A stretch of 64,000 nucleotides of DNA from Psychrobacter sp. JCM 18902 (GTDB taxonomy: Bacteria; Pseudomonadota; Gammaproteobacteria; Pseudomonadales; Moraxellaceae): the NCBI RefSeq assembly GCF_904846615.1, contig NZ_CAJHBK010000001.1, forward strand, positions 2,480,001-2,544,000, given 5' to 3'. This document shows, one piece after another, positions 33,984-42,874 of the stretch. Within the stretch, counting starts at the first letter, position 1; the number at the start of each line of letters is the position of its first letter. Made by a program: the position numbers and the translations under genes. The notes beneath the pieces were generated by a model, which saw only the letters and a list, made by a program, of their open reading frames with translations, searched no databases and was not told the DNA's origin.

Positions 33984-34877
33984 TTATGCTTGCAATTGGA
34001 CGATTACCCACTCAAGAATCGCCCAAACAAACAGCATCCAAGCCGGCTCTTCTGTTGGCTCATCGGGCAACTCAGAGCTTTTACCCGCCTTTAATGGCAG
34101 ATCAAATGCCTGTGTTTTGGTTTTGGCATCTAAGACGGGCAGCACATCGATACCAATCCTGGTCGAGAGTTCATCAACACTAATAACCTCTATGCGCTCT
34201 GACTCATCATTGGGTGCATAATAGACCCCTGCTTGATTAATCGCTGGTATATAGACAGCTTTAAAAAAATGACTGGGCACCAGTACACGATCTGCCAGTT
34301 GCTTGGTTGTTTTACCAGTAAAGGCTACTCCTGTAATGCTATAAACCTCTCCATATTGCTGGGTCAAATAGCGAGTGGCTGATTCGATATTACGCCAGAT
34401 ATAGCGATTGTTGCGCGGTGACTGCGGGGCGATATTGGCAAGGCTAAAGCTATCATATTGTTGACTGCGATTCGCCATATCGGCATTGGGCGCTAAATGG
34501 CCGCGATCATAGCCAGAGCCTGAATAGTCGGACAATGAGGCGCGTGCGGATTTTGGTAACCTGCTTTCTTCATGAAAGCTGTCTTCACGATCGATTTCTT
34601 TGGCTTGTTGTAAACGCTTGCGATCCAAATATTCTGCCGACCAAAGCGGTGTACGCGACACGCCAGAATACATAACAGCAAAACCATCCATGCATAAGGC
34701 TTGAGTTTTATTGCTTAGCTTGGTATTGATAAACTCAGGATAGACACCACCATAAAAGGACTCGCTACACTGAGTAAAGTCATCAGCATGCGCTGAAGTT
34801 ATACTTATGACCACCGCCATCACGGTCATTGTAATACTGTTTTTCAAACGGGCATCGAGCCTACCGAAACTTATCAT
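33984..34877 (-). CDS. DNA/RNA non-specific endonuclease (NucA/Serratia nuclease family)
   Basis: 297 residues. The N-terminus has a signal sequence (SITMTVMAVVISITSAHA). The betabetaalpha-metal nuclease motif is complete: DRGHLAPNADM (catalytic His127) and NIAPQSPRNNRYIWRNIE with Asn157 for Mg2+ and Glu165. Unusual is a hydrophobic C-terminal segment (EPAWMLFVWAILEWVIVQLQ, about 276-296), which could anchor the enzyme in the membrane. Probably degrades extracellular or periplasmic nucleic acid. Confidence 0.88.
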   Translation of the reverse strand: MISFGRLDARLKNSITMTVMAVVISITSAHADDFTQCSESFYGGVYPEFINTKLSNKTQALCMDGFAVMYSGVSRTPLWSAEYLDRKRLQQAKEIDREDSFHEESRLPKSARASLSDYSGSGYDRGHLAPNADMANRSQQYDSFSLANIAPQSPRNNRYIWRNIESATRYLTQQYGEVYSITGVAFTGKTTKQLADRVLVPSHFFKAVYIPAINQAGVYYAPNDESERIEVISVDELSTRIGIDVLPVLDAKTKTQAFDLPLKAGKSSELPDEPTEEPAWMLFVWAILEWVIVQLQA

Positions 34878-34961
34878 TTAACTTTCAACCATCTATGCTT
34901 GTCATTACGTATACGCTATCGTAGCAGGCGTTTGTAAATAAAGAAAGATAAGGTGCAAGTC

Positions 34962-34990
34962 GTGACATTCTAGACAGTATCCGCTATACT
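34962..34990 (+). promoter_or_regulatory. Sigma-70 promoter of tRNA-Ser
   Basis: GTGACA, 17-base spacer, TATACT, ending 15 bases before the mature tRNA. Near-consensus. Confidence 0.75.
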
Positions 34991-35005
34991 GAGCCGTCTA
35001 AAAAC

Positions 35006-35096
35006 GGTGAAGTGGGTGAGTGGCTGAAACCGCACGCCTGGAAAGTGTGTATGCGTTAATAGCGTATCGAGGGTTCGAATCCCTCCTTCACCGCCA
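35006..35096 (+). tRNA. tRNA-Ser (anticodon GGA)
   Basis: 91-base class II tRNA with encoded CCA. The acceptor arms GGTGAAG/CTTCACC pair fully, the anticodon stem CACGC/GTGTG closes loop CTGGAAA (anticodon GGA), a long variable arm is present, and the T loop is GGTTCGAATCC. Confidence 0.96.
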
Positions 35097-35265
35097 ATCT
35101 TATTCTGCTTAATCAAAGCCTCTAGCTTTTCCCATCTGTTCAAACAACTCCGAAATACCTTTTAGTCCAAAACACTTTCTGAAATTTTTAATTACAAACC
35201 TCTTTTTGGCTTAATCTATTTACCTATGTCATTTTGTAACCTTTTATTTATTACCTTCCTCTCGC

Positions 35266-35991
35266 TTACGCCCCTCCCGCACCTTTACTTGATGTTTCGC
35301 TATTTTCTACCAACATCGCCGCAGCCGTTTTTTTGAGTATCGCCCACTGCTCATCGTCGACATAGATGCCTTCTTTCCATGCGCGCTGATGGGTTTCAAA
35401 TAGCTCATCTGTCGATATTTTACGATTGAAATGCTGTATGTCCTGTTCAATATCAAAATTTTGGGTCGCAATTTCAATAATCATATCATTGGTATTATAA
35501 TTGGCTTGTGCTTGGTCAAAAAAGTATAAATCAGGATACACAAAACCTTGATTTAACGTAAATAATGTATGCTTGGGCACAGAGCCATTGTCCCATTTAG
35601 CTAAACAAGCAAAGCCTTTGGCAGCCAGCCCCACCAGCTCACTATAAGCCAACCAGCGGTTATGACAGTTCTGTAAATAAATATGAAAATGCGCCAAATC
35701 ACCCATTTTTTCCAGAGCATAGTCAATGATAGTCGGCAAGTGACAAGCCAAACTGCTACCATGCAAATCTAAACGAATAGCGCCGTCTTGTTGATGGACG
35801 ATATCGATTGGCGTATCGTGCTCAGTTAAGATATACGGACTGGCATTGTTAAAGTGTCTGATACCGTCCAAGCCCGCCATCTGTAACTCAGCAACCATAG
35901 TAGCAATCACATCCGCTTCGCCTACTTCTCGGTGCATCCCAGTAAAGGCTTTGTGTACTATCGTCACGATTTCATTATGCGATACGATCAT
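35266..35991 (-). CDS. DUF3726-type protein, last gene of the BCCT/M19 operon
   Basis: 241 residues, soluble, no signal peptide. I recognise it as the DUF3726 type, function unknown. Its first 50 residues (VTIVHKAFTGMHREVGEADV...GLDGIRHF) are reminiscent of the N-terminal helix region of the malate/lactate/ureidoglycolate dehydrogenase (Ldh2) family, but I cannot see a complete dehydrogenase. The tail is Ser/Gly/Ala-rich. The start overlaps the end of the 579-residue gene by 17 bp and has AGGGAGG upstream, so the two are translated together and likely work together. Confidence 0.72.
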   Translation of the reverse strand: MIVSHNEIVTIVHKAFTGMHREVGEADVIATMVAELQMAGLDGIRHFNNASPYILTEHDTPIDIVHQQDGAIRLDLHGSSLACHLPTIIDYALEKMGDLAHFHIYLQNCHNRWLAYSELVGLAAKGFACLAKWDNGSVPKHTLFTLNQGFVYPDLYFFDQAQANYNTNDMIIEIATQNFDIEQDIQHFNRKISTDELFETHQRAWKEGIYVDDEQWAILKKTAAAMLVENSETSSKGAGGA

Positions 35992-37714
35992 GAGTCAAAC
36001 CTCCCTGCTCTTTCGATAAATCGGGTAATAAAGGAAACAGCCATTCATCACTATGCACTTCTGCAAACAAAGGCGCACCTTGAAACAAGGTGATCCGCAC
36101 CCAGCGATCGGATCTGGGATCGAACTTGGTGGCACCAAACATCGATAATTTACACCGTAACAGGTGCATGGGTAATGCATTTTTATGCAAGACATTCATC
36201 TGAATATCGCCCAGTGGCTTATGTCCCATCGTCCAAACGCGGCGCGCAATCGAGCGATATTTTGGCTGATTTAAGATGAATGCTGAAATGAGCTGCTGTG
36301 GATCGGTGGGTTTCAACGCGAGATACAGCTTATTTGCTTGCCGTGCGATGTCTAATGCAAGCTCACGATCAGCACCCGGTTCTTGCCCGCGCACGCCCAT
36401 CCTTGGCTCTTCTTTATCCACCGAACGATACCAAAACCAATGGCTATTATCGGGCTGGCTAAAATCAATATTAATCGCCCACTGATAATGTAGCTCTAAT
36501 ACATCGATTAAATCTTGGATCACCTTGCCTTTCGGTAGCGATAGCGTTTCATCGGCATTTATTTTTACTTGAAACGCATCGACACGCTCAGGATAAAGCT
36601 CCATCAAGCAAGAGATAATTACCTCTTGGCTCTCAAGACTTAGATGATGGTGAGCTTGTAAGAACTCCGCCCATGTACTGTATTGATTAATGGCTGCCAT
36701 CAAATTATTTTGTAATACGGCTAATTCCGCAACGACCGCTTCATTGAGTTTGATTTGCGACTCATTGATGGTAACAATCTCGCTAAAATGCTGAATAGCA
36801 CGTTTGATTAAACTGGCAAAATATGCGGTTTTTTTGGGTTCAATCTGGCAGATCAGTGTTACTTGCAACGCTTCTTCACGGGTAGTTAGCCATTGATCGA
36901 CGACACAAGGATGGTTGATTAGATACGGTGCCATGCCCAGACCGGTGGCGTTACCAACTCCCAAGTAACGTTTAATCTCTGGATGCAGTGCAGCGGCGTT
37001 GCTACCGCCTTTTTGCTTTGCCAAATAATCGACCCAATCTAAGCTAAACTCACGCAGCAAATACACGGCACACATCTGCGCTCGAAAGGATTGATCAAAA
37101 TCTGCACTGTGATCTAACGGTTTGAAGTCATAAATACCAAACTTACCATTGCCATAGACGGCAGTAGTGCGCAATATATAACCCACCTGCGCGAGTATAT
37201 CCAAATCTGGTTGCTGACCAATGGCGAGTGAGCTAACGATATGATCAAAGACCCGTACGCTCTTATTTGCTCGTGCCAGCACCATCACCATATTAGAGTT
37301 GCGACCTGCTTCTTGCAGCGGTACGTTGGCTTGTAGGTTACCCAGTAGCTCCTCACTTATCTCACCAAAGACCAAACCAAAGGTCACATCCCATTTTTGG
37401 GCAATCACCCTATCATTACGCTCTTCATCAGCTAGCTCATTACAAAATACCACCAGATGATACAGATGCTCTGGGGTATTGAGGCGATAAATAACCGTGC
37501 CATAGCCTTGCTCATCCAAATCCCACAAATGGGTACTGAGCGTCCATTGCTCTCTATCAATCTTACGCAGTAACGTGCGCACAAAGCTAATGCGAGTTTG
37601 GTGCATCGCGCCCAACCTTTCTGCATTCATAATCACGTCACGAGTACGAAATTTAGTGCTAAGTTGAGGCGGCTTGACATTAATTCTTTCATTATTTGCA
37701 TGAATCATATTCAT
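35975..37714 (-). CDS. Large uncharacterised protein, 579 residues
   Basis: No family recognised. It is a soluble protein without signal peptide or membrane helix, basic and hydrophobic residues evenly mixed, with segments such as FVRTLLRKIDREQW, GRNSNMVMVLARANKSVRVF (about 165-184), YLGVGNATGLGMAPYLINHP and WVRITLFQGAPLFAEVH. No Walker, Rossmann or metal-site motif is evident. It lies between the BCCT transporter (127 bp upstream on the transcript) and the DUF3726 gene (17-bp overlap). Context suggests an enzyme or chaperone for the compound taken up by the transporter. AAGG lies 10-14 bases before the ATG. Confidence 0.75.
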   Translation of the reverse strand: MNMIHANNERINVKPPQLSTKFRTRDVIMNAERLGAMHQTRISFVRTLLRKIDREQWTLSTHLWDLDEQGYGTVIYRLNTPEHLYHLVVFCNELADEERNDRVIAQKWDVTFGLVFGEISEELLGNLQANVPLQEAGRNSNMVMVLARANKSVRVFDHIVSSLAIGQQPDLDILAQVGYILRTTAVYGNGKFGIYDFKPLDHSADFDQSFRAQMCAVYLLREFSLDWVDYLAKQKGGSNAAALHPEIKRYLGVGNATGLGMAPYLINHPCVVDQWLTTREEALQVTLICQIEPKKTAYFASLIKRAIQHFSEIVTINESQIKLNEAVVAELAVLQNNLMAAINQYSTWAEFLQAHHHLSLESQEVIISCLMELYPERVDAFQVKINADETLSLPKGKVIQDLIDVLELHYQWAINIDFSQPDNSHWFWYRSVDKEEPRMGVRGQEPGADRELALDIARQANKLYLALKPTDPQQLISAFILNQPKYRSIARRVWTMGHKPLGDIQMNVLHKNALPMHLLRCKLSMFGATKFDPRSDRWVRITLFQGAPLFAEVHSDEWLFPLLPDLSKEQGGLTHDRIA

Positions 37715-37840
37715 AATTTCACTACCTTACCTAATATATTGAGCCAGCAGCTTTGTTAATAATGCCAATGATGATATCTATTGGTAAATAAGTATTCAGC
37801 CGTTTTTAGGATCGTTGTTTTGACCTTGACCGTTTGGTAG

Positions 37841-39526
37841 TCAATCAGTTTTTTGAGTAAGCTTTTCCTTAGCGAGCTTTTCTTCGCTAATTTTATGTCT
37901 TACCTCTACCTGATTAGGTCGATACAAGTCTTGCTCTCGCGCCATTTGCTGGGCAATTTGTGGCCCGTTCCATAGCGATGGCAGCAGGATAAAAGAGACT
38001 GGCACAGCGGTAATCACGATAAAAGACTGCAACGCTGTCACGCCACCTGAACCAAGCGAGATTAAAACAATCGCTGTCACCCCCATCATGATGCCCCAAA
38101 AGGTACGAATCATGGCATTTGGCTCACGCTCGCCACTGATGACCACACTGATGGTATAGGTCATCGAATCACCTGTCGTGACGATAAAAACGGTGGTTAA
38201 AATTAGAAATAATATCGAGGTAATTAAAGGAAAGGGTAATTGCTGCGTGACTGCCAATAGCGCGCCTGGCAAGTTAAAGCCCTCAAAGGCACTACTGACA
38301 CTGCCCGGATTGGCAATCTCAAACGCCAGACCCGAACCACCAACGACGGTGAACCAAAAGCAGGTAACGAGCGGCGCAATGATACAAACCGTGGTAATCA
38401 ATTGACGAATGGTACGACCACGTGAAATACGAGCGATAAAGATGGCCATCATAGGGCCATAACCCAAGAACCAACCCCAAAAGAACACGGTCCAACCGCC
38501 AAGCCAGCCTTCATCACCGCGAAAAGTGGCCATCGGAATAAAGTTATCGACCATCGTGCCGACACCTTGAATATAACCATTGACGATAAAATTGGTCGGT
38601 CCAAATATCAAAATAAAGACCATCAACGCAACGGCCAATATGACATTAAAGCGGCTGAGCAATTGCATGCCTCGAGCAAGACCACTGATCGCTGATAAGG
38701 TATAAAGCGCAATCGCGAATATGATAATGATAAGCTGGGTGGCAAAAGTATCAGGAATACCAAACAAGGTATTGAGGGCATAGCTGGTTTGCAAGCCTAA
38801 GAAACCAATAGGGCCAATCGTACCCGCAGCCACGGCGACGATACAGCACGCATCGATAATCGCGCCCGTTTGACCAGTAAGTACGCGCTCACCAAACATA
38901 GGATAAAGAAGTGTGCGAGGTTTCAGCGGCAAGCCTTTGTCATAATGCAGATGCATGACCACAATCGCGGTCAAACTACCGACAATCGACCACGCCAAAA
39001 ATCCCCAATGCATAAAAGATTGTGATAAGGCGTTAAATGCTCGTTGTTGCAAGTCTGGTGACTCACCGTATAAAGGAGGCGCTGACACGAAATGAGCAAT
39101 AGGTTCTGCCGCCGCCCAAAAAACCCCACCGCCAGCCAACAATGTACAAAACAGGATGGCCATCCACTTGAAATTGTCCATTTCAGGCTTTGGTAAGTTG
39201 CCCAAAATCACACGACCCGTGCGACCTGCACTAACCGCTAAAGCGATGACGAAAGTAGCGAGAAGCAGAATTTGCCAAAAAGGACCAAAGATATTGGCCG
39301 ACCATTTAAAACCAACATCCACGATCGTTGCTAACTGTGCTTCTGCAAAAATCGCCATGAGCACAAAAATCGTAATAAACCCGCCACTATACCAAAAGGC
39401 AGGGTTTTTTAGCCCCAACGCATCAATATCGGCAGCAGCTGGTACAGCGTTGACCTTATCCGCTGTGCTATTAGCAGCGTTTGAGCGTCCTTGCTCACCT
39501 TGGTTAAGTCCCTTTAAATCGGCCAT
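37841..39526 (-). CDS. BCCT-family transporter (betaine/carnitine/choline type), substrate unknown
   Basis: 561 residues with 12 predicted membrane helices and long polar termini. The family signature FIARISRGRTIRQLI (364-377) and the TM3 stretch GGVFWAAAEPIAHF are present. In the substrate-binding helices, TM4 reads FMHWGFLAWSIVG (Trp174 and Trp179 kept, the Tyr of the BetP aromatic box replaced by Val) and TM8 reads FFWGWFLGYGP, where BetP has WWxxW. The box is therefore altered and betaine specificity should not be assumed. A GGAG precedes the ATG. The gene sits inside a catabolic-looking operon rather than with osmostress genes. Confidence 0.88.
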   Translation of the reverse strand: MADLKGLNQGEQGRSNAANSTADKVNAVPAAADIDALGLKNPAFWYSGGFITIFVLMAIFAEAQLATIVDVGFKWSANIFGPFWQILLLATFVIALAVSAGRTGRVILGNLPKPEMDNFKWMAILFCTLLAGGGVFWAAAEPIAHFVSAPPLYGESPDLQQRAFNALSQSFMHWGFLAWSIVGSLTAIVVMHLHYDKGLPLKPRTLLYPMFGERVLTGQTGAIIDACCIVAVAAGTIGPIGFLGLQTSYALNTLFGIPDTFATQLIIIIFAIALYTLSAISGLARGMQLLSRFNVILAVALMVFILIFGPTNFIVNGYIQGVGTMVDNFIPMATFRGDEGWLGGWTVFFWGWFLGYGPMMAIFIARISRGRTIRQLITTVCIIAPLVTCFWFTVVGGSGLAFEIANPGSVSSAFEGFNLPGALLAVTQQLPFPLITSILFLILTTVFIVTTGDSMTYTISVVISGEREPNAMIRTFWGIMMGVTAIVLISLGSGGVTALQSFIVITAVPVSFILLPSLWNGPQIAQQMAREQDLYRPNQVEVRHKISEEKLAKEKLTQKTD

Positions 39527-39707
39527 GATGTGGCTCCATATGCTAAGGCTAATGTTGCGTTTTAAATCAGAGATATCGCAATGAGGATATAACCAGATAA
39601 CCTCACTATATTATTGATTTCAAAGCTCTCTATTTCAAATGGGTATGCGCTATAAAACGATTGTCGTCTTATACCGATTTTTAGCGATGACTTGCTAGAA
39701 TTATCCT

Positions 39708-40697
39708 TTAGGCTAAAGGCTTTAAACCACTCTCAAGGAAATCAAACCAGTTTTGACCGATGACTTTTCCAGCGTCAATCTCATTAAAGCCATGTTTTAG
39801 CAAACCGTTATAGATGTTTTCCATACCGTCCTTGCCAGCGAACCATGGCAAGGTATCTGGCCAGCCTGAATTATTGGCATTGCCTTCACCATAATCCATC
39901 GCTTTTGACCAGCGCCCATTACGCATCCACTCAAGCACTGCTTGGGGTTGATTGAGACACAAGTCACTACCAATGGATAAATGCTCGACGCCATATTTGT
40001 CAGCACAATTGGCAATCATCGTACAAAAATCATCTAATGTGCAATCACTACCATTTGGCAAATGAAACGGATACAAGCTAAACCCTAACAACCCGCCTGC
40101 TTGGGTCAAGGCACTAATAACCGTATCCGATTTATTGCGTAGCGCGTCATGAGCCGTGGTTGGATTGGCATGACTGATACATATCGGGCGACTAGAGTAC
40201 TCAATCGCTTCAAGCGTTGAACGCTCAGCGCTGTGTGACATATCGATAATCATACCGACACGGTTCATCTCTTTGATCGCCTGCTGACCAAAACGTGTGA
40301 TGCCGCTGTCATTCTGCTCATAACAACCTGTCGCCAGTAAGCTCTGGTTATTGTAAGTCAGTTGCATAATCAATAGACCCAAGCGGCGCATCACGCTGAT
40401 TAAGCCGATTTCATCATCAATTGGTGAGCAGTTTTGCGCGCCAAAGAAGATACCGACTTTGCCCTGCTCTTTTGCCATGTTGATATCAGCAACTGAGTAC
40501 ACTGGCAAAATAAGATCTGAGTTTTGCTCAAAGCGTGTGTGCCACTCACTAAAGCGGGTCATGGTCTGACGAGCATCTTCGTGATAGACCAAGGTGGCAT
40601 GTACTGCATTGATACCACTGGCTTGTAGCATCTTAAAGTAGTCACGATCCCAATGGCTATACTGTAATCCGTCAATGACGATATGGTCTTGGTACAT
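39708..40697 (-). CDS. M19 renal-dipeptidase-like protein with degenerate metal site
   Basis: 329 residues, TIM-barrel of peptidase family M19. The histidines of the second half are kept (DMSHS His155, CISHANP His176, IGSDL Asp245), but the N-terminal DGHND motif reads DGLQY (9-13), and the bridging glutamate position reads GAQN (Gln88). Thus several canonical zinc ligands are missing. The same DGLQY variant is, as I recall, found in the M19-like gene PA5396 beside the glycine-betaine genes of Pseudomonas. It may act on something other than dipeptides. AAGGGAATTGAT precedes the start. Confidence 0.85.
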   Translation of the reverse strand: MYQDHIVIDGLQYSHWDRDYFKMLQASGINAVHATLVYHEDARQTMTRFSEWHTRFEQNSDLILPVYSVADINMAKEQGKVGIFFGAQNCSPIDDEIGLISVMRRLGLLIMQLTYNNQSLLATGCYEQNDSGITRFGQQAIKEMNRVGMIIDMSHSAERSTLEAIEYSSRPICISHANPTTAHDALRNKSDTVISALTQAGGLLGFSLYPFHLPNGSDCTLDDFCTMIANCADKYGVEHLSIGSDLCLNQPQAVLEWMRNGRWSKAMDYGEGNANNSGWPDTLPWFAGKDGMENIYNGLLKHGFNEIDAGKVIGQNWFDFLESGLKPLA

Positions 40698-40803
40698 ATC
40701 AATTCCCTTTAATACTTTTATCAGTGGCCGCTATCATTGGCTATTAAGTGATTTTTCACACCGTGTCACTTCGATAGCGGCGAGTATGCTTGTTAAGACA
40801 TGC

Positions 40804-42279
40804 CTAGTACGCTTTTTGATAAGCGGTCTTGACGATGGTATAGAACTCTTTGGCATATTGACCTTGCTCACGCGGACCAAAGCTTGACTGTTTACGGCCA
40901 CCAAAAGGTACATGATAATCGGTACCTGCAGTCGCTAGATTGACCATCACGCAACCTGCTTGCACTTGCTCTTTGAACATCGCACTGCTACGCAAGCTTT
41001 GGGTGATGATGCCGCCCGTCAAACCAAAACGCGTATCATTAGTCATCGCAATCGCTTCGCCCAAATCCTTAACACGCATGACGCAAGCTAGCGGCGCAAA
41101 TACTTCTTCTTGGTTGATATCCCAGCTGTTGTCCGTCTCGGTAAATAACGTCGGTGACATATAGTAGCCGTCATGCGGCATCTCTAAACGCTCACCACCA
41201 AAGGCTAAATTGGCACCTGATTGCTTGGCCTTTTCGATCCAGTCCATGTTTGATGCTAGTTGCTTGTCATCGACGACAGGCCCCATAAAGATACCGTCAT
41301 CAAGCGCATGGCCGACCTTTAAGGTTTTCATTTTTGCGACCACACCATCGACAAAGGCATCATGAATACTGTCCATGACGATGAGTCGTGAGGAAGCGGT
41401 ACATTTTTGTCCCGAACCACCAAACGCACCAGCCACTGCCGCATCGATAGCGACTTGCAAATCAGCATCGTCAGCGATGACCAAGGCATTTTTGCTGCCC
41501 ATCTCAAGCTGACAACGGATAAAGTTCGGTGCCGTTGCAGCAGCAACTTTGCGACCTGTTGGTACAGAGCCCGTAAAGCTAACGGCATCGATATCTGTAG
41601 AATTGATGAGTGCATCACCGACTGACGAGCCGCCACCCAGTAGCAGGTTAAATGTCCCTTCTGGCATGCCTTGACGATGGATGATTTCGGCCAATGCTAC
41701 TGCACTGGCTGGTGTTAAATTTGCAGGCTTCCAAATAACAGTGTTACCAAACGCTAGCGCTGGGGCGATCTTCCACACAGCCGTGGCCGTTGGAAAGTTC
41801 CAAGGTGAGATAATGGCGACCACACCGACTGCTTCGCGGGTGACTTCAACCTTGACACCAGGGCGTACTGAGGCAGCGTTATCACCGATTTGGCGTAATA
41901 CCTCAGCGGCATAATAATGAAAGAACTGACCTGCGCGGTAAATCTCGCCGCGACCTTCCGCAAACGGCTTGCCTTCTTCAAGAGACAACAGCGTACCTAG
42001 CTCATCACAGCGAGCAATCATTTCATCGCCAATCGCTTGTAGGATAGACTGCTTTTTTTCTAAAGGAGTCGCTTCCCATTTTGGCTGAGCGTGACGGGCA
42101 GCAGCAATGGCATCTTTGACTTGATCGCCACTGGCCTGTGCGAACTCGCCGATAGTGTCAGTGATATCAGATGGGTTAATATTGGCAACGGTATTTACGC
42201 CCGCCTGCCATTCACCATTGATATAAAGTGATTTGGTTGGGTCTTGCTGCAATATCTGTTGGGCGGTATGAGCTGACAT
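40804..42279 (-). CDS. NAD(P)+-dependent aldehyde dehydrogenase, 2-oxoglutarate-semialdehyde/succinate-semialdehyde type
   Basis: 491 residues, complete ALDH. Oxyanion Asn161 in SPWNFPTA, general base Glu259 in QLEMGSKNALV and nucleophile Cys293 in GSGQKCTASSRLIV. The ending FGGRKQSSFGPREQGQYAKE is the pattern I associate with 2-oxoglutarate-semialdehyde dehydrogenases, so the pathway may drain into the TCA cycle. AGGAAGC before the ATG. Second gene of the operon. Exact substrate is inference. Confidence 0.88.
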   Translation of the reverse strand: MSAHTAQQILQQDPTKSLYINGEWQAGVNTVANINPSDITDTIGEFAQASGDQVKDAIAAARHAQPKWEATPLEKKQSILQAIGDEMIARCDELGTLLSLEEGKPFAEGRGEIYRAGQFFHYYAAEVLRQIGDNAASVRPGVKVEVTREAVGVVAIISPWNFPTATAVWKIAPALAFGNTVIWKPANLTPASAVALAEIIHRQGMPEGTFNLLLGGGSSVGDALINSTDIDAVSFTGSVPTGRKVAAATAPNFIRCQLEMGSKNALVIADDADLQVAIDAAVAGAFGGSGQKCTASSRLIVMDSIHDAFVDGVVAKMKTLKVGHALDDGIFMGPVVDDKQLASNMDWIEKAKQSGANLAFGGERLEMPHDGYYMSPTLFTETDNSWDINQEEVFAPLACVMRVKDLGEAIAMTNDTRFGLTGGIITQSLRSSAMFKEQVQAGCVMVNLATAGTDYHVPFGGRKQSSFGPREQGQYAKEFYTIVKTAYQKAY

Positions 42280-42327
42280 AAGAGCTTCCTTGATAAAGTA
42301 TTAAAAGATGGAATATTAAAATTAGTT

Positions 42328-42717
42328 TTAAGGCACAGCGGCATATACGACCAGCTCAACCAACATTTCTTCACGAGCCAGTCCTGCTATCACGAGCGCT
42401 GCCCGATTTGGGTATGGTGCTTCAAAGTATTCGGCGTAGACTTGATTGACGGTTTTTAGATAGTCGCGATCGGTCACATAGATCATGACCTGTAGTACCG
42501 AATCCATACCAACATTGGCACATTCTAGTGTGTGCTTGAGATTGTCTAACGTTTGACGAGTTTGCGCTTCGATACCACCTGCAACCACATCACCATTTTC
42601 ATCGATAGGAATCTGCGCGGTGTACAACGTACCATTGCTAGTGATCGCCCATTCTAAAGGGGCTTTAGACGCATAAAGTGAGGTTTTGATGGCTTGTTTG
42701 GTTGAATGAGTCGTCAT
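42328..42717 (-). CDS. RidA-family enamine/imine deaminase
   Basis: 129 residues from the ATG at 42717 (AGGA upstream); an upstream TTG in frame is less likely. The RidA/YjgF fold is shown by GGIEAQTRQTLDNLKHTL, YVTDRDYLKTVNQVYAEYF and the conserved Arg in YPNRAAL followed by MLVELVVYA. RidA enzymes hydrolyse reactive enamines or imines to keto acids. As first gene of the operon it suggests that an imine intermediate arises in the pathway. Confidence 0.9.
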   Translation of the reverse strand: MTTHSTKQAIKTSLYASKAPLEWAITSNGTLYTAQIPIDENGDVVAGGIEAQTRQTLDNLKHTLECANVGMDSVLQVMIYVTDRDYLKTVNQVYAEYFEAPYPNRAALVIAGLAREEMLVELVVYAAVP

Positions 42718-42812
42718 GTCGTCATATCCTTTGATCAATGATTGGGCAGCGATTGCTATAGAGATATCCTACCCAAGTAATAACGATAAATCTAACTAAT
42801 TAAATTTAGAAT

Positions 42813-42833
42813 ATGATAGATTTAATCTATCAT
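42813..42833. promoter_or_regulatory. Putative LysR operator, perfect 21-bp palindrome
   Basis: ATGATAGATT-T-AATCTATCAT. The core T-AGATTTAATCT-A fits the T-N11-A rule of LysR-type regulators. It lies in the 157-bp spacer between the operon (ridA, minus) and the LysR gene (plus), 41 bp before the regulator's start codon. Confidence 0.8.
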
Positions 42834-42874
42834 AGACGATATCTTATATATTAATAGTGGTGAGGAGTAAGCGT

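Noticed and set aside
39156..39584. 142-codon open frame antisense to the BCCT gene
   Set aside because: Shadow of the hydrophobic helices of the transporter; no family resemblance.
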